Positions 39,256 to 48,342 of a stretch of DNA of 64,000 nt are shown in pieces. Below the pieces are notes generated by a model. It did not search any database and had not been told where the DNA came from. It worked only from the letters and a program-made list of their open reading frames with translations. How positions within the stretch are numbered: position 1 is the first letter of the stretch; every line of letters starts with the position of its first letter. Origin of the DNA: Arthrobacter antioxidans (GTDB lineage Bacteria > Actinomycetota > Actinomycetes > Actinomycetales > Micrococcaceae); the NCBI RefSeq assembly GCF_023100725.1, contig NZ_CP095501.1, positions 2,046,001 to 2,110,000 of the forward strand. The letters run 5' to 3'. The translations under genes and the position numbers were made by a program.

Positions 39256-40510
39256 TAGCCGCCGCGCCGGGCATCTTGCCGCCGGGGAGGGTCCGCCCGT
39301 AGAGGTACCCGTCGAGCCAGCGTTCGACGACGGACTCCCACCGCTGCGGATCCACGTTCCACTCCTTCGTGTGCCGGGCCCGGTGGAACCGCTCGAGCGT
39401 CACGAAGGTGGGATTCTTCGCGGCCAGCTCGACCGAGGCGCCGATGGGGACGAACTCGTCGTCCTCGCTGTGGAGGATCAGGGTGGGCAGGGTCAGCTGT
39501 TCGGCGCGCGTGATCCAGTCCATGCTCTTGAGATCCAGCGGAGCGGCGAGACCGGTGATCCTGCGCGCACGCTGGCTCGCCAGGAGGTACTGGCCGAGAC
39601 GCCCCACGGGCGCGGGGATCCGGTTCAGCGCGGCGTGGTGCGCGAGCACCTCCATCCAGTTGATCACCGGCCCGTTCAGGACCAGCGCGGTGATCCGGCT
39701 GCGGTGCCGTGAGAGGTCCGCGGTCTGCAGGACGATCGCCCCGCCCATCGACCACCCGAAGAGCACCACGTCACGGGCGCCGTGCGTCATCGCGAAGTCG
39801 ATGGCGGCGTCGACGTCGTGCCATTCCGTCATGCCGAGGCCGTAGCGGCCGTCCGGTGCCGCGGGTGCTTCGCCGTCGTTCCGGTAGGAGATGACCAGGC
39901 TGGTCATGCCCAGGCGCCGCGCCGGGGCGACCGCCCTCAACGCCTCGGCCCGGGTGGCGCCGCGGCCGTGCACCATGATCGCCCAGGTGCCGGACGCCGC
40001 CTCGGCGCGGACCAGCCAGGCGGGAGCTGCCCCGCCTTCGACGGGGATGAGCACCTCCTCGTCCGCGAAGCCCACCGCGGACGGCGAGGCGTACACGGCT
40101 CCGCTCCACCAGCCGCGCGTCGCCGCCGCCAGGTCCCCCACGTGCACCGTCTCGACACAGCGTTCCACGGTGCCCTCGCGGGGGACGTAGGAGCGGATGG
40201 CACCGATACGGGCGTGACCGGCCCCCTGATCGAAGTACAGGCTGTAGGTCCCCTCCACGGTCGTGTCCTCGGTGGCGGGGAGGATGACCGTCTGGTTGCC
40301 GGCGGACCCGACGACGGCGAGGATGTCGAGGTTCTCGTCGCGGGTGCGCGCGGGCGTCACGACCTGCCGCGCGAAGTACACCGCGAGCCCCGAGACGGCG
40401 CCGGCCGCGGAGGATGCGACGGCGGCCCCCGCTCCCACGCCGAGCGCCGTCCACTTGAGCCACGGTGCGGTTCCCTGCTGCCCTGCAGCCGATGGCGTCA
40501 TCGATGTCAT
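39242..40510 (-). CDS. Membrane-anchored alpha/beta hydrolase
   Basis: A 422-residue serine hydrolase. The N-terminus has one membrane segment (ALGVGAGAAVASSAAGAVSG, about 22-41). A beta-rich spacer precedes the hydrolase domain, which has the oxyanion strand MVHGRG, the nucleophile elbow GWSMGG, the acid in HSEDDEFVP and a His in HRARHTKEW. The substrate is unknown; such proteins are annotated as peptidases or esterases. It is divergent from the USP-like gene. Its stop lies inside the end of sufE on the other strand. A start nine bases later (ATG 40501) is also possible. Confidence 0.85.
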   Translation of the reverse strand: MTSMTPSAAGQQGTAPWLKWTALGVGAGAAVASSAAGAVSGLAVYFARQVVTPARTRDENLDILAVVGSAGNQTVILPATEDTTVEGTYSLYFDQGAGHARIGAIRSYVPREGTVERCVETVHVGDLAAATRGWWSGAVYASPSAVGFADEEVLIPVEGGAAPAWLVRAEAASGTWAIMVHGRGATRAEALRAVAPARRLGMTSLVISYRNDGEAPAAPDGRYGLGMTEWHDVDAAIDFAMTHGARDVVLFGWSMGGAIVLQTADLSRHRSRITALVLNGPVINWMEVLAHHAALNRIPAPVGRLGQYLLASQRARRITGLAAPLDLKSMDWITRAEQLTLPTLILHSEDDEFVPIGASVELAAKNPTFVTLERFHRARHTKEWNVDPQRWESVVERWLDGYLYGRTLPGGKMPGAAATRLP

Positions 40511-40606
40511 GGTTCCATTTCTACCCTGCGGCGCCGAGGTCGTCGATTCGCGGACCGTTGCGATCCCGACCGGAGGGCGTGCAGCACGGCGCAGTACAGT
40601 GGCGCC

Positions 40607-41095
40607 ATGACCCAGACAATCCTCGTACTGAGCGAAGAAGCACTGACCGCCCCGGATCTCCGCAACCTGCGGACGCTGCGGGGCGAGGACCATCTGGTGG
40701 AGATCGTCGTCCTGATCCCCGAGGACGCCAGCGAATCGGTGCTGGGTGAGTTCTTCCGCCACCTGAGCCTGTTCGAGGTGGGCGAGGCGTTCCGGACGTT
40801 CTCCGCCGACGACCGCCGCCATGACGAGGCCGCCGCCCGTGAGGCGCTCGCGACATCGCTGCGGCTGCTCGAGGAGGAGGGCTTCGCGGCCCGCGGACGG
40901 ACGACCAGCGAGAATCCTGTGGACGCCATGATCCAGGAGGCGGCGGACAGCGGCGCCGCCCAGGCCGTCGTGATCACCCGCCCCCACGCCATGGCGGACA
41001 CCTTCCACACCGACTGGGCCAGCAAGGCCCAGGCCAAGCTCGGCATCGCCGTGCTGCACCTGTACTCGGGGTCGGGATTTATTGGTGACTCGTAG
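40607..41095 (+). CDS. USP-like small protein, function unknown
   Basis: A 162-residue protein with alternating strands and helices (ILVLSEEAL ... LVEIVVLIPED ... AAQAVVITRPHAMADTF ... LGIAVLHLYSG) that resembles a universal-stress-protein or Rossmann-like fold. It lacks the clear G-2x-G-9x-G(S/T) ATP motif of ATP-binding USPs. It lies 14 bases before msrB, so the two probably share a transcript and perhaps an oxidative-stress context. I cannot name a specific family. Confidence 0.65.
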   Translation: MTQTILVLSEEALTAPDLRNLRTLRGEDHLVEIVVLIPEDASESVLGEFFRHLSLFEVGEAFRTFSADDRRHDEAAAREALATSLRLLEEEGFAARGRTTSENPVDAMIQEAADSGAAQAVVITRPHAMADTFHTDWASKAQAKLGIAVLHLYSGSGFIGDS

Positions 41096-41109
41096 GCGTT
41101 GCAGGGGTT

Positions 41110-41535
41110 ATGACCACTGAACGTGAGAGCTACCGGCCAGAGATCGAGAAGTCCGACGACGAATGGCGGCAGGAGCTGACCCCCGAGGAGTTCCAGGTCC
41201 TGCGGAACGCCGGCACCGAACGCCCGTACACGGGCGAGTACTACGACGCCAAGACGGCGGGCACCTACGAGTGCCGAGCGTGCGGCGCCGAACTGTTCAC
41301 GAGCAACGAGAAGTTCGACTCGCACTGCGGCTGGCCCTCCTTCTGGGCCCCGCTCGCCGAGGGCACGGTCCGCTACCTGCACGACCGCTCGCTCGGCATG
41401 GAGCGCATCGAGGTACGGTGCACCCGCTGCGACTCCCACCTCGGCCACCTGTTCAAGGGCGAGGGCTTCGACACCCCGACGGACCAGCGCTTCTGCATCA
41501 ACTCCGTCTCCATGAAACTGGTGCCCGCCGAATAG
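41110..41535 (+). CDS. msrB: Peptide-methionine (R)-S-oxide reductase
   Basis: MsrB repairs methionine-R-sulfoxide in oxidised proteins. The 141-residue protein has the catalytic Cys in RFCINSVSM and four zinc ligands in two CxxC pairs (CRAC and CTRC), plus the family block SHCGWPSFW. It follows the USP-like gene by 14 bases and is closed by a strong hairpin. No msrA is in the window. Confidence 0.97.
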   Translation: MTTERESYRPEIEKSDDEWRQELTPEEFQVLRNAGTERPYTGEYYDAKTAGTYECRACGAELFTSNEKFDSHCGWPSFWAPLAEGTVRYLHDRSLGMERIEVRCTRCDSHLGHLFKGEGFDTPTDQRFCINSVSMKLVPAE

Positions 41536-41564
41536 TCCCGCGGCGGTAGAGCGTGCGCGGATGA

Positions 41565-41602
41565 CGCAGGAAGGTCGGCCCTCCGGGGCCGGCCTTCCTG
41601 CG
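41565..41602 (+). terminator. Terminator after msrB
   Basis: A 16-base arm starting CGCAGGAAGG (41565-41580) pairs with 41587-41602 with a single G-T wobble and a six-base loop, 30 bases after the msrB stop. Confidence 0.8.
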
Positions 41603-41765
41603 TTCCGGGTGCTGTGAAGGCCGGCTGGCCCTCCTGCAAGAGGAATCCACCGTTAGAACAAGGATCTCTGATGCTCGCGTGGTCTGTAGGTAAGAGTTCC
41701 TGTTCTGATTGCTAGGCTCGCCGCAGACGTACCAGCAGTCGTCCCGGCCGGAGAAAGCAGGAGCC

Positions 41766-43130
41766 ATGACCGTCACCCCCCTCGTTCGAGCGGACAGCAC
41801 GCCGCAGCACACCGACGCCTGGAAGGCGCTCAAGGCCGCAGCCCACGCGCTGCGGCTCCTGCAGGCCAAGGACGGCTCCATCCCCGACGCCGACCACCAC
41901 GCGGCAGCCTCCGAGCACACCCGCAGGATCACCGCCGCCGTCGGGGAACTCGCGCCCCTGTTCCCCCACGACGCCGACTACCTCGCCCGCACCGTGACGG
42001 CCTTCGAGGCATGGCGCGCCGGCGGTTTCGCCGTCCCCGACTTCCTCGAACCGCTGCTCGCCTTCCAGCCGCAGCTGGACCGCACGGACGGCCTGCAACA
42101 CCTCGTCGTGTTCCCCATGTACACCCAGAACGGCAGCACCAGCCGGCTCGTCGAGGCCGTGCTCGTCGAGGTGCTGTGGCCCGAGTTCGTCGCCGAACTG
42201 GAGGCGGGCGACTACTCCAACGCCCTCTTCGTCCCGATCAGGTTCCTCGACTTCACCGACGGCTACAGCACGAACTCCGCGGTGCTCTTCCCCGAGAGCG
42301 TCGCCGTGAGCCTCACGCCCACCTTCACGTGGGGCGCCATCTTCGCGGACCGGGAAGCCGCGCGGTTCCGTCGCGTGGTCCGCGCCGCCGCCGGGATCAC
42401 CCACCTCGACCTGCCCGGCGAGGCGCTCGAGCTGCTGGAGGACCAGACGCTCGCCGAGGAGACCTTCGTGATGTGGGACCTCATCCACGACCGCACCCAC
42501 ATGCGCGGCGACCTGCCCTTCGATCCGTTCATGATCAAGCAGCGCATGCCGTACTTCCTCTACTCGCTCGAGGAACTGCGCTGCGACCTGACGGCCTTCC
42601 GCGAATCCGTGCGCATCGCCAAGGACGACGACGCCTCCCCCGAGGCGCGCAGGCACGCCCGGCTCGTGCAGTTCGCCGTGATCTTCGACCGCATCTTCCG
42701 CTTCAGCATCACGGGCAGCCGCGTACGCAACTACGACGGCCTCGGCGGCCAGCTCCTGTTCGCCTGGATGCACCAGCACCGCGTCCTCCACTGGACGGAC
42801 ACCAAACTCACCATCGACTGGGACGAGGTGGCCGACGTCGTCGTCGCCCTCGGCGAGCAGATCGAGCAGCTGTACTGGCGGTCCATCGACCGCCCCAAGA
42901 TCGCGCACTGGCTGGCCGCCTACGAGCTGGTCTCGGCCACGGTCACACCGCACCCGGCGTCCGTGTGGGCGAAGGGACCGGACGCGCTCGAGCTCATGGG
43001 CCCGCCCCGCGCCCTCACCGACGCCGTCCTCGACGACGAGTTCCCGCTGTCCATGTTCTTCGAGGCGCTGGACCGCAAGATGAGGACCGTCATCGAGTCC
43101 ACGGCCGGCATCACGGCGGACGCGGCATGA
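41766..43130 (+). CDS. DUF6421 family protein
   Basis: A large protein (454 residues) without a known function, recognised as DUF6421 by its general sequence (VFPMYTQNGSTSRLVEAV; PIRFLDFTDGYSTNSAVL). There are no membrane segments or signal peptide. A cluster of candidate metal ligands, MWDLIHDRTHMRGDLPFDP at about residues 235-253, gives an H-x3-H pattern with nearby acids, but this is speculative. The ATG at 41766 follows AGGAG. It overlaps the SDR gene by four bases (ATGA), and this DUF6421-SDR pairing recurs in actinobacteria as far as I recall, so the two likely work together. Confidence 0.75.
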   Translation: MTVTPLVRADSTPQHTDAWKALKAAAHALRLLQAKDGSIPDADHHAAASEHTRRITAAVGELAPLFPHDADYLARTVTAFEAWRAGGFAVPDFLEPLLAFQPQLDRTDGLQHLVVFPMYTQNGSTSRLVEAVLVEVLWPEFVAELEAGDYSNALFVPIRFLDFTDGYSTNSAVLFPESVAVSLTPTFTWGAIFADREAARFRRVVRAAAGITHLDLPGEALELLEDQTLAEETFVMWDLIHDRTHMRGDLPFDPFMIKQRMPYFLYSLEELRCDLTAFRESVRIAKDDDASPEARRHARLVQFAVIFDRIFRFSITGSRVRNYDGLGGQLLFAWMHQHRVLHWTDTKLTIDWDEVADVVVALGEQIEQLYWRSIDRPKIAHWLAAYELVSATVTPHPASVWAKGPDALELMGPPRALTDAVLDDEFPLSMFFEALDRKMRTVIESTAGITADAA

Positions 43131-43834
43131 GCGGCGGCACCCGCGCCCGGACCGCCGTCGTGGCCGGCGCCACCAGCGCAGCCGGCATCGCCCTGACCCG
43201 GCGGCTGGTGGCGGACGGACTCGCCGTCGTCGCCGTCGGCTCCCACGCCGGCCGCCTCGACGCGGCGTTCGGGGCGCTCGACGGCGTGGACCGGCAGGCG
43301 TGCGACCTGGCCGACGAGGCCGCGGCCCTCGCCCTCGCCGACCGCGTCCGCGCCGACCACGGTGGCGCGGACGCGCTCTTCCACCTCGTCGGCGGCTGGC
43401 GCGGCGGCAAGGGCATCACCACCCAGACCACCGAGGACTACGACTTCCTGCACCGCTCGGTCTTCATGACCCTGTTCACCACGAGCCGGGCGTTCTACGA
43501 CCAGTTGGCCGAGCGCGGAGGCCGGCTCGCCGCCGTCTCCGCCACGGCCGCCGCCGCACCCACCGCGGCGAACGCGTCCTACGCCGCGGTGAAGGCCTCC
43601 GTCGACGCCTGGATGCTGGCCGTCGCCGACGGCTTCGCCCGGGACGGCACGACGGCGGCCGCGACCGCCGTCGTCGTCAAGGCCCTCGTGGACGACGCGC
43701 TGCGCGAGCAGCACCCCGAACGCACCTTCCCCGGCTACACGCACGTCGACGACCTCGCGGCGATCCTCGCCGGACTGCCCGGGGCGCCGGCCGCGGAGGT
43801 CAACGGGACCCGCATCGACGCTGTTCGGGGATAA
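43127..43834 (+). CDS. Short-chain dehydrogenase/reductase paired with DUF6421
   Basis: A 235-residue SDR-like protein. The nucleotide loop reads VAGATSAAGIALTRRL in place of the classic TGxxxGIG, and the active site keeps Ser (AVSATAA) and YAAVKAS (Y-x3-K). The usual NNAG motif is replaced by FHLVGGWRGG, so it is a divergent member. It is co-translated with DUF6421 and stops seven bases before the aldolase gene. The substrate is unknown. Confidence 0.85.
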   Translation: MSGGTRARTAVVAGATSAAGIALTRRLVADGLAVVAVGSHAGRLDAAFGALDGVDRQACDLADEAAALALADRVRADHGGADALFHLVGGWRGGKGITTQTTEDYDFLHRSVFMTLFTTSRAFYDQLAERGGRLAAVSATAAAAPTAANASYAAVKASVDAWMLAVADGFARDGTTAAATAVVVKALVDDALREQHPERTFPGYTHVDDLAAILAGLPGAPAAEVNGTRIDAVRG

Positions 43835-43841
43835 TGGGACG

Positions 43842-44921
43842 GTGACCGATACCCTGACCTCCGTGGCCCCGCCCGCCTCCCTGCACGACCGCACCCAGCG
43901 CAGCTTCGCGTCGGACAACTACTCGGGGGTGCATCCCGAGGTCCTCGCGGCCGTCGCGGCGGCGAACGAGGGACACCAGGTCGCCTACGGCGAGGACCAG
44001 TACACGGCACGGCTGCTCGAGGTGATGGAGCACCACTTCGGCGAGGGGATCTCCATCTACCCCGTCTTCAACGGCACCGGAGCGAATGTCCTCTCCCTGC
44101 AGTCGATGCTCCCGCGGTGGGGCGCCGTCATCTGCCCGCAGACCGCGCACATCAACGTCGACGAGAACGCCGCGCCCGAGCGCGTGGGCGGCATCAAGCT
44201 CCTGACCGTGCCCACGCCGGACGGCAAGCTGACGCCCGAGCTGATCGACCGCGAGGCGTGGGGATGGGGCGACCAGCACCGCGCGCAGCCCCTCGCCGTC
44301 TCCATCACGCAGACCACGGAGCTCGGCACGCTCTACTCGGTCGCCGAGATCAAGGCCATCGCCGATCACTGCCACGCCCGCGGGATGCGCCTGCACATGG
44401 ACGGCGCCCGGCTCGCCAACGCGGCAGCGGCGCTGGGCCAGCCCCTCCGCGCCTTCACGCGGGACGCCGGCGTGGACATCCTGTCCTTCGGCGGCACCAA
44501 GAACGGCCTCATGTTCGGCGAATGCGTCGTGGTGCTGGACCAGGAGGCGTCCACCGGGCTGGAGTACCTCCGCAAGCTCAACATGCAGCTCGCCTCGAAG
44601 ATGCGCTTCGTCTCCGCCCAGCTCATCGCCCTGCTCGACGGGGACCTGTGGCTCCGTTCGGCGTCCCACGCGAACGCCATGGCGGCCCGCCTCACGGAGG
44701 GGGTCCGTGGGATCCCGGGCGTGACGCTGACGCAGGAGACCACCGCGAACGCGGTCTTCGCGATCCTGCCCCCCGGGGCTGCGGACCGCATCCGCGAGAG
44801 CTTCCGGTTCTACGACTGGGACCAGGCCACGGGCGAGGTCCGCTGGATGTGCTCGTTCGACACCACCGAGGAGGACGTCGACGCCTTCATCGACGCCATC
44901 CGCCGGGAGGCGTCCGCCTGA
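43842..44921 (+). CDS. ltaE: Low-specificity threonine aldolase family enzyme
   Basis: A PLP enzyme of fold type I expected to cleave threonine or related beta-hydroxy amino acids to glycine and an aldehyde. The 359-residue protein begins SFASDNYSGVHPEVL, has the PLP-stacking region NGTGANVLSLQ, the cofactor Asp in MRLHMDGARLANA and the Schiff-base Lys in SFGGTKNGLMFG. The GTG start at 43842 lies seven bases after the SDR stop, placing it in the DUF6421 operon. Confidence 0.9.
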   Translation: MTDTLTSVAPPASLHDRTQRSFASDNYSGVHPEVLAAVAAANEGHQVAYGEDQYTARLLEVMEHHFGEGISIYPVFNGTGANVLSLQSMLPRWGAVICPQTAHINVDENAAPERVGGIKLLTVPTPDGKLTPELIDREAWGWGDQHRAQPLAVSITQTTELGTLYSVAEIKAIADHCHARGMRLHMDGARLANAAAALGQPLRAFTRDAGVDILSFGGTKNGLMFGECVVVLDQEASTGLEYLRKLNMQLASKMRFVSAQLIALLDGDLWLRSASHANAMAARLTEGVRGIPGVTLTQETTANAVFAILPPGAADRIRESFRFYDWDQATGEVRWMCSFDTTEEDVDAFIDAIRREASA

Positions 44922-44974
44922 CGGTCCCGGCGCGCCGCCGCCGCGCGCGCTGCGGCAGGGCATAGCCTGCGGGA

Positions 44975-45610
44975 GTGAGTGCAATCGGTGGCGTGTCGGA
45001 GCTTCCCGCAGAGTTCCTCGAAGCCCTCGCGGGGCTGCGGAAGGCGGCACGCCGCAGTGAGATCCGTCTCGAGGAGGTCCCCGCACCCTCGCGCCTCGCC
45101 CCGTTCGCCGTCGCGCTCGGCGCCGAGGTGTTCGAGGCGGCCCCCGCACCACCGGTACCCGTCCACGGTCCGGCACGCTCCCTCATCGTCGCACCCGACC
45201 CGGAGGAGCTCGCGACGGGCCGCTTCATCCTCCTCTACGATCCCGCGGGCTCCGAGGTCTGGAACGGCCGCTTCCGGATCGTGACGTACATCCGTGCCCA
45301 GCTCGAAGCGGACATGGGCAACGACGCCCTCCTCGGCTCCGTGGCCTGGACCTGGCTCGTGGAGGCCCTGCGGAACCACGGCGCCCGCCATCACAGCGCG
45401 GGCGGCACCGCCACCAGGATCCTCTCCGAGAGCTACGGCACGCTCGAGGACCGCCCGGACACCATCGACATCGAGCTCCGGGCCTCTTGGACGCCCGACA
45501 CCTCCGACGTGCGGCGCCACCTTGAGGCCTGGACCGACATGGTGTGCACCTTCGCCGGCGTGCCGCCCCTGCCCGTCGGGGTCGCCCACCTGCCGCACCG
45601 CCGGTCCTGA
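44975..45610 (+). CDS. DUF3000 domain protein
   Basis: A 211-residue actinobacterial protein starting at GTG 44975. Typical segments are GRFILLYDPAGSEVWNGRFR, GSVAWTWLVEAL and GGTATRILSESYGTLEDRP. No catalytic motif or membrane segment is seen. DUF3000 genes are commonly found just before an RNase D-like HRDC gene, as here (73 bases). Function is unknown. Confidence 0.82.
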   Translation: MSAIGGVSELPAEFLEALAGLRKAARRSEIRLEEVPAPSRLAPFAVALGAEVFEAAPAPPVPVHGPARSLIVAPDPEELATGRFILLYDPAGSEVWNGRFRIVTYIRAQLEADMGNDALLGSVAWTWLVEALRNHGARHHSAGGTATRILSESYGTLEDRPDTIDIELRASWTPDTSDVRRHLEAWTDMVCTFAGVPPLPVGVAHLPHRRS

Positions 45611-45683
45611 CGCGGCGTGCGTGCGAGGACTCGCACGAGGGCCCGTCGGGTCCCGGAAAGCCCCGGGATAGACTGAAAACACC

Positions 45684-46991
45684 ATGAGTTCCCACACTTC
45701 CGAACAGACGGACCGCACCGAAGCGTCCCATCCCGCCGACGCCGGCATTCCCGAAGCACTCCCCCTCACCGAACCGCGCGACGGCGTGCCCCTGGTCATC
45801 GACACGCAGGCCGGGCTCGAACGCGCCGCGGCGGCCCTCGCGGCCGGGACGGGACCGGCGGGTGTCGACGCGGAGCGGGCGTCGGGCTTCCGGTACGGGC
45901 AGCGCGCCTTCCTCGTGCAGATCCGCCGTGAGGGGGCGGGCACCTGGCTCATCGACCCGGAGCCCTTCGACGACCTCCGCATCATCGACGACGCCCTCGA
46001 CGGCGTCGAGTGGATCCTGCACGCCGCCAGCCAGGACCTCCCCTGCCTCTCCGAGCTCGGCATGTGGCCGGACCGGCTCTTCGACACGGAGCTCGCCGCC
46101 CGGCTGGCCGGACTGCCCCGGGTGGGTCTCGCCGCCGTCATCGAATCGCTGCTCGGCTTCAGCCTCGCCAAGGAGCACTCGGCGGCGGACTGGTCGAAGC
46201 GGCCGCTGCCCGAGCCCTGGCTGCGGTACGCGGCGCTCGACGTCGAGGTCCTCACGGAGCTGCGGGACAAGCTGGCCGCACTCCTCGAGCAGGACGGCAA
46301 GCTCGCGATCGCCGAGGAGGAGTTCGAGCACATCCGGCAGACGCCGCCCGCGGAGCCGCGGGTGGATCCGTGGCGCCGCACCTCGGGGCTGCACCAGCTG
46401 CGCGACCGGCGGCAGCTCGCGGCCGTGCGCCAGATGTGGCTCGAGCGCGAGGACCTCGCGCAGCGCCGCGACGTCGCCCCCGGCCGGCTGATCCCGGACT
46501 CCGCGATCGTCGCCGCGGCCAAGGCCATGCCTACGACCGTCCCGCAGTTGCTGGCGACCAAGGGGTTCCACGGCCGGGCGGCGCAGAAGGAGGCACCGCG
46601 ATGGATCCGGTGCATCAGCGAGGCAGGGAAGCTCACCGACCTCCCGCCCCTGCACGTCTCCTCCAATGCTCCTCCCCCGCCGCGCGTCTGGGCCGAGAAG
46701 GACCCCGAGGCCGCCGCCCGGCTGCAGACCGCGCGGCCGCGCGTGACGCAGCGTGCCGAGAAGCTGGGGATGCCGGTGGAGAACCTGCTGACCCCGGACT
46801 ACCTGCGCCGCATCGCCTGGCGTCCGCCGGCCGAGATCTCGCTCGAGTCCGTCGCGGCGGCCCTCGCGGACCTCGGCGCGCGACCGTGGCAGGTCGAGCA
46901 GGTCGCCGCCATCATCACGGTCGCGTTCCTCGACCCGGACCCGCTGCCGACCAAGGGCGGGCAGGAAGGCCAGGGCCTGGCTTCCGACTAG
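45684..46991 (+). CDS. rnd: RNase D-like 3'-5' exonuclease with HRDC domain
   Basis: RNase D trims the 3' ends of small structured RNAs such as tRNA precursors. The 435-residue protein has the DEDDy motifs: GVDAERASG (Asp and Glu), WILHAASQDLPCL (Asp), LFDTELAARL, and RYAALDVEVL (Tyr and Asp). An HRDC domain follows (about 225-300) with a second HRDC-like C-terminal part. The first 35 residues are a low-complexity acidic lead. It ends just before the fadAB promoter. Confidence 0.92.
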   Translation: MSSHTSEQTDRTEASHPADAGIPEALPLTEPRDGVPLVIDTQAGLERAAAALAAGTGPAGVDAERASGFRYGQRAFLVQIRREGAGTWLIDPEPFDDLRIIDDALDGVEWILHAASQDLPCLSELGMWPDRLFDTELAARLAGLPRVGLAAVIESLLGFSLAKEHSAADWSKRPLPEPWLRYAALDVEVLTELRDKLAALLEQDGKLAIAEEEFEHIRQTPPAEPRVDPWRRTSGLHQLRDRRQLAAVRQMWLEREDLAQRRDVAPGRLIPDSAIVAAAKAMPTTVPQLLATKGFHGRAAQKEAPRWIRCISEAGKLTDLPPLHVSSNAPPPPRVWAEKDPEAAARLQTARPRVTQRAEKLGMPVENLLTPDYLRRIAWRPPAEISLESVAAALADLGARPWQVEQVAAIITVAFLDPDPLPTKGGQEGQGLASD

Positions 46992-47013
46992 CAGAGTGCA
47001 CCCGGGTGGCCGC

Positions 47014-47042
47014 TTGCACGCTATGTTACTGACCAGTAACAT
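47014..47042 (+). promoter_or_regulatory. fadAB promoter with overlapping repressor operator
   Basis: A -35 box TTGCAC (47014-47019) and -10 box TAACAT (47037-47042) are spaced by exactly 17 bases. An 18-base inverted repeat, TGTTACTGACCAGTAACA (47024-47041), fills the spacer and covers the -10. This is the size and shape of a TetR-family fatty-acid-degradation operator, so a bound repressor would block RNA polymerase. The regulator is not obviously encoded in the window. Confidence 0.8.
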
Positions 47043-47076
47043 GTTCGCGGATCAACATCTCAAAGAGGAGTACCAG

Positions 47077-48342
47077 GTGAGCCTAGAAACCGGGACCACG
47101 CCCACACCCACGGGCAGAACGTCGCGCGCGTCACGCGCCGTCCGCGACGTCGTCTTCGTCGACGGCGTCCGGACGCCCTTCGGCAAGGCCGGCGACAAGG
47201 GCATCTATGCCGGCATGCGGGCCGACGACCTCGTGGTGAAGTGCATCCGCGACCTCCTGCGCCGCAACCCGTCCCTGCCGCCCGAGCGCATCGACGACGT
47301 CGCGATCGCGGCCACCACCCAGACGGGCGACCAGGGCCTGACGATCGGCCGCACCGCGGCCCTCCTGGCGGGCCTCCCCCGCACCGTCCCCGGCTTCGCG
47401 ATCGACCGCATGTGCGCGGGCGCCATGACGGCCGTGACCACCACGGCGTCCGGCATCGCGTTCGGCGCGTACGACGTCGTCATCGCCGGCGGTGTCGAGC
47501 ACATGGGCAACCACCCGATGGGCGCCGACGCGGACCCGAACCCCCGCTTCATGTCGGAGCGCATCGTCGACCCGGCGGCCCTGAACATGGGCAACACCGC
47601 CGAGAACCTCCACGACCGCTTCCCGGACATCACGAAGGACCGCACGGACGCGTACGCCGTGCGGAGCCAGCAGAAGCTCGCCGCGGCCTACGCGGAAGGG
47701 CACATCCAGCCCGATCTCGTGCCGGTCGCGGGGAAGAAGCCCGGTGCGGGATGGACCCTCAACAGTGTCGACGAACCTCCGCGCCCCGGCACCACCGTCG
47801 AGGACCTCGCGACGCTGCGCACACCGTTCCGCGCCCATGGGCGCGTCACCGCAGGCAATGCCGCCGGGCTGAACGACGGCGCCACCGCGGCCCTGCTCGC
47901 CTCCGCCGACGCGGCAGCGGAACTGGGCCTCCCGGTCCGCATGCGCCTGGTGGCCTACGCCTTCGCCGGCGTCGAACCGGAGGTCATGGGCATCGGGCCC
48001 GTCCCCGCCACGGAGAAGGCGCTACGGCAGGCCGGCCTGGACATCACCGACGTCGGGCTCTTCGAGATCAACGAGGCCTTCGCCGTCCAGGTCCTGAGCT
48101 TCCTCGACCACTTCGGCATCGACGACGACGACCCGCGCGTGAATCGCTACGGCGGCGCCATCGCCGTCGGGCACCCCCTCGCCTCCTCCGGCGTCCGCCT
48201 CATGAACCAGCTCGCCCGCCAGTTCGAGGAGGACCCCTCGGTCCGCTATGGCATGACCACCATGTGCATCGGCCTCGGCATGGGCGCGACCGTCATCTGG
48301 GAGAACCCCCACCACGAGCACTACGGACAGGATGCAGCATGA
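47077..48342 (+). CDS. fadA: Acetyl-CoA acyltransferase (thiolase)
   Basis: FadA performs the thiolytic step of fatty-acid beta-oxidation. The GTG at 47077 sits six bases after GAGGAG and gives 421 residues. The acylated Cys lies in IDRMCAGAMTAV (about Cys113), the His in the AVGHPLASSG block, and the second Cys in TTMCIGLGMG. It overlaps fadB by four bases and is driven by the promoter/operator at 47014-47042. Confidence 0.95.
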   Translation: MSLETGTTPTPTGRTSRASRAVRDVVFVDGVRTPFGKAGDKGIYAGMRADDLVVKCIRDLLRRNPSLPPERIDDVAIAATTQTGDQGLTIGRTAALLAGLPRTVPGFAIDRMCAGAMTAVTTTASGIAFGAYDVVIAGGVEHMGNHPMGADADPNPRFMSERIVDPAALNMGNTAENLHDRFPDITKDRTDAYAVRSQQKLAAAYAEGHIQPDLVPVAGKKPGAGWTLNSVDEPPRPGTTVEDLATLRTPFRAHGRVTAGNAAGLNDGATAALLASADAAAELGLPVRMRLVAYAFAGVEPEVMGIGPVPATEKALRQAGLDITDVGLFEINEAFAVQVLSFLDHFGIDDDDPRVNRYGGAIAVGHPLASSGVRLMNQLARQFEEDPSVRYGMTTMCIGLGMGATVIWENPHHEHYGQDAA

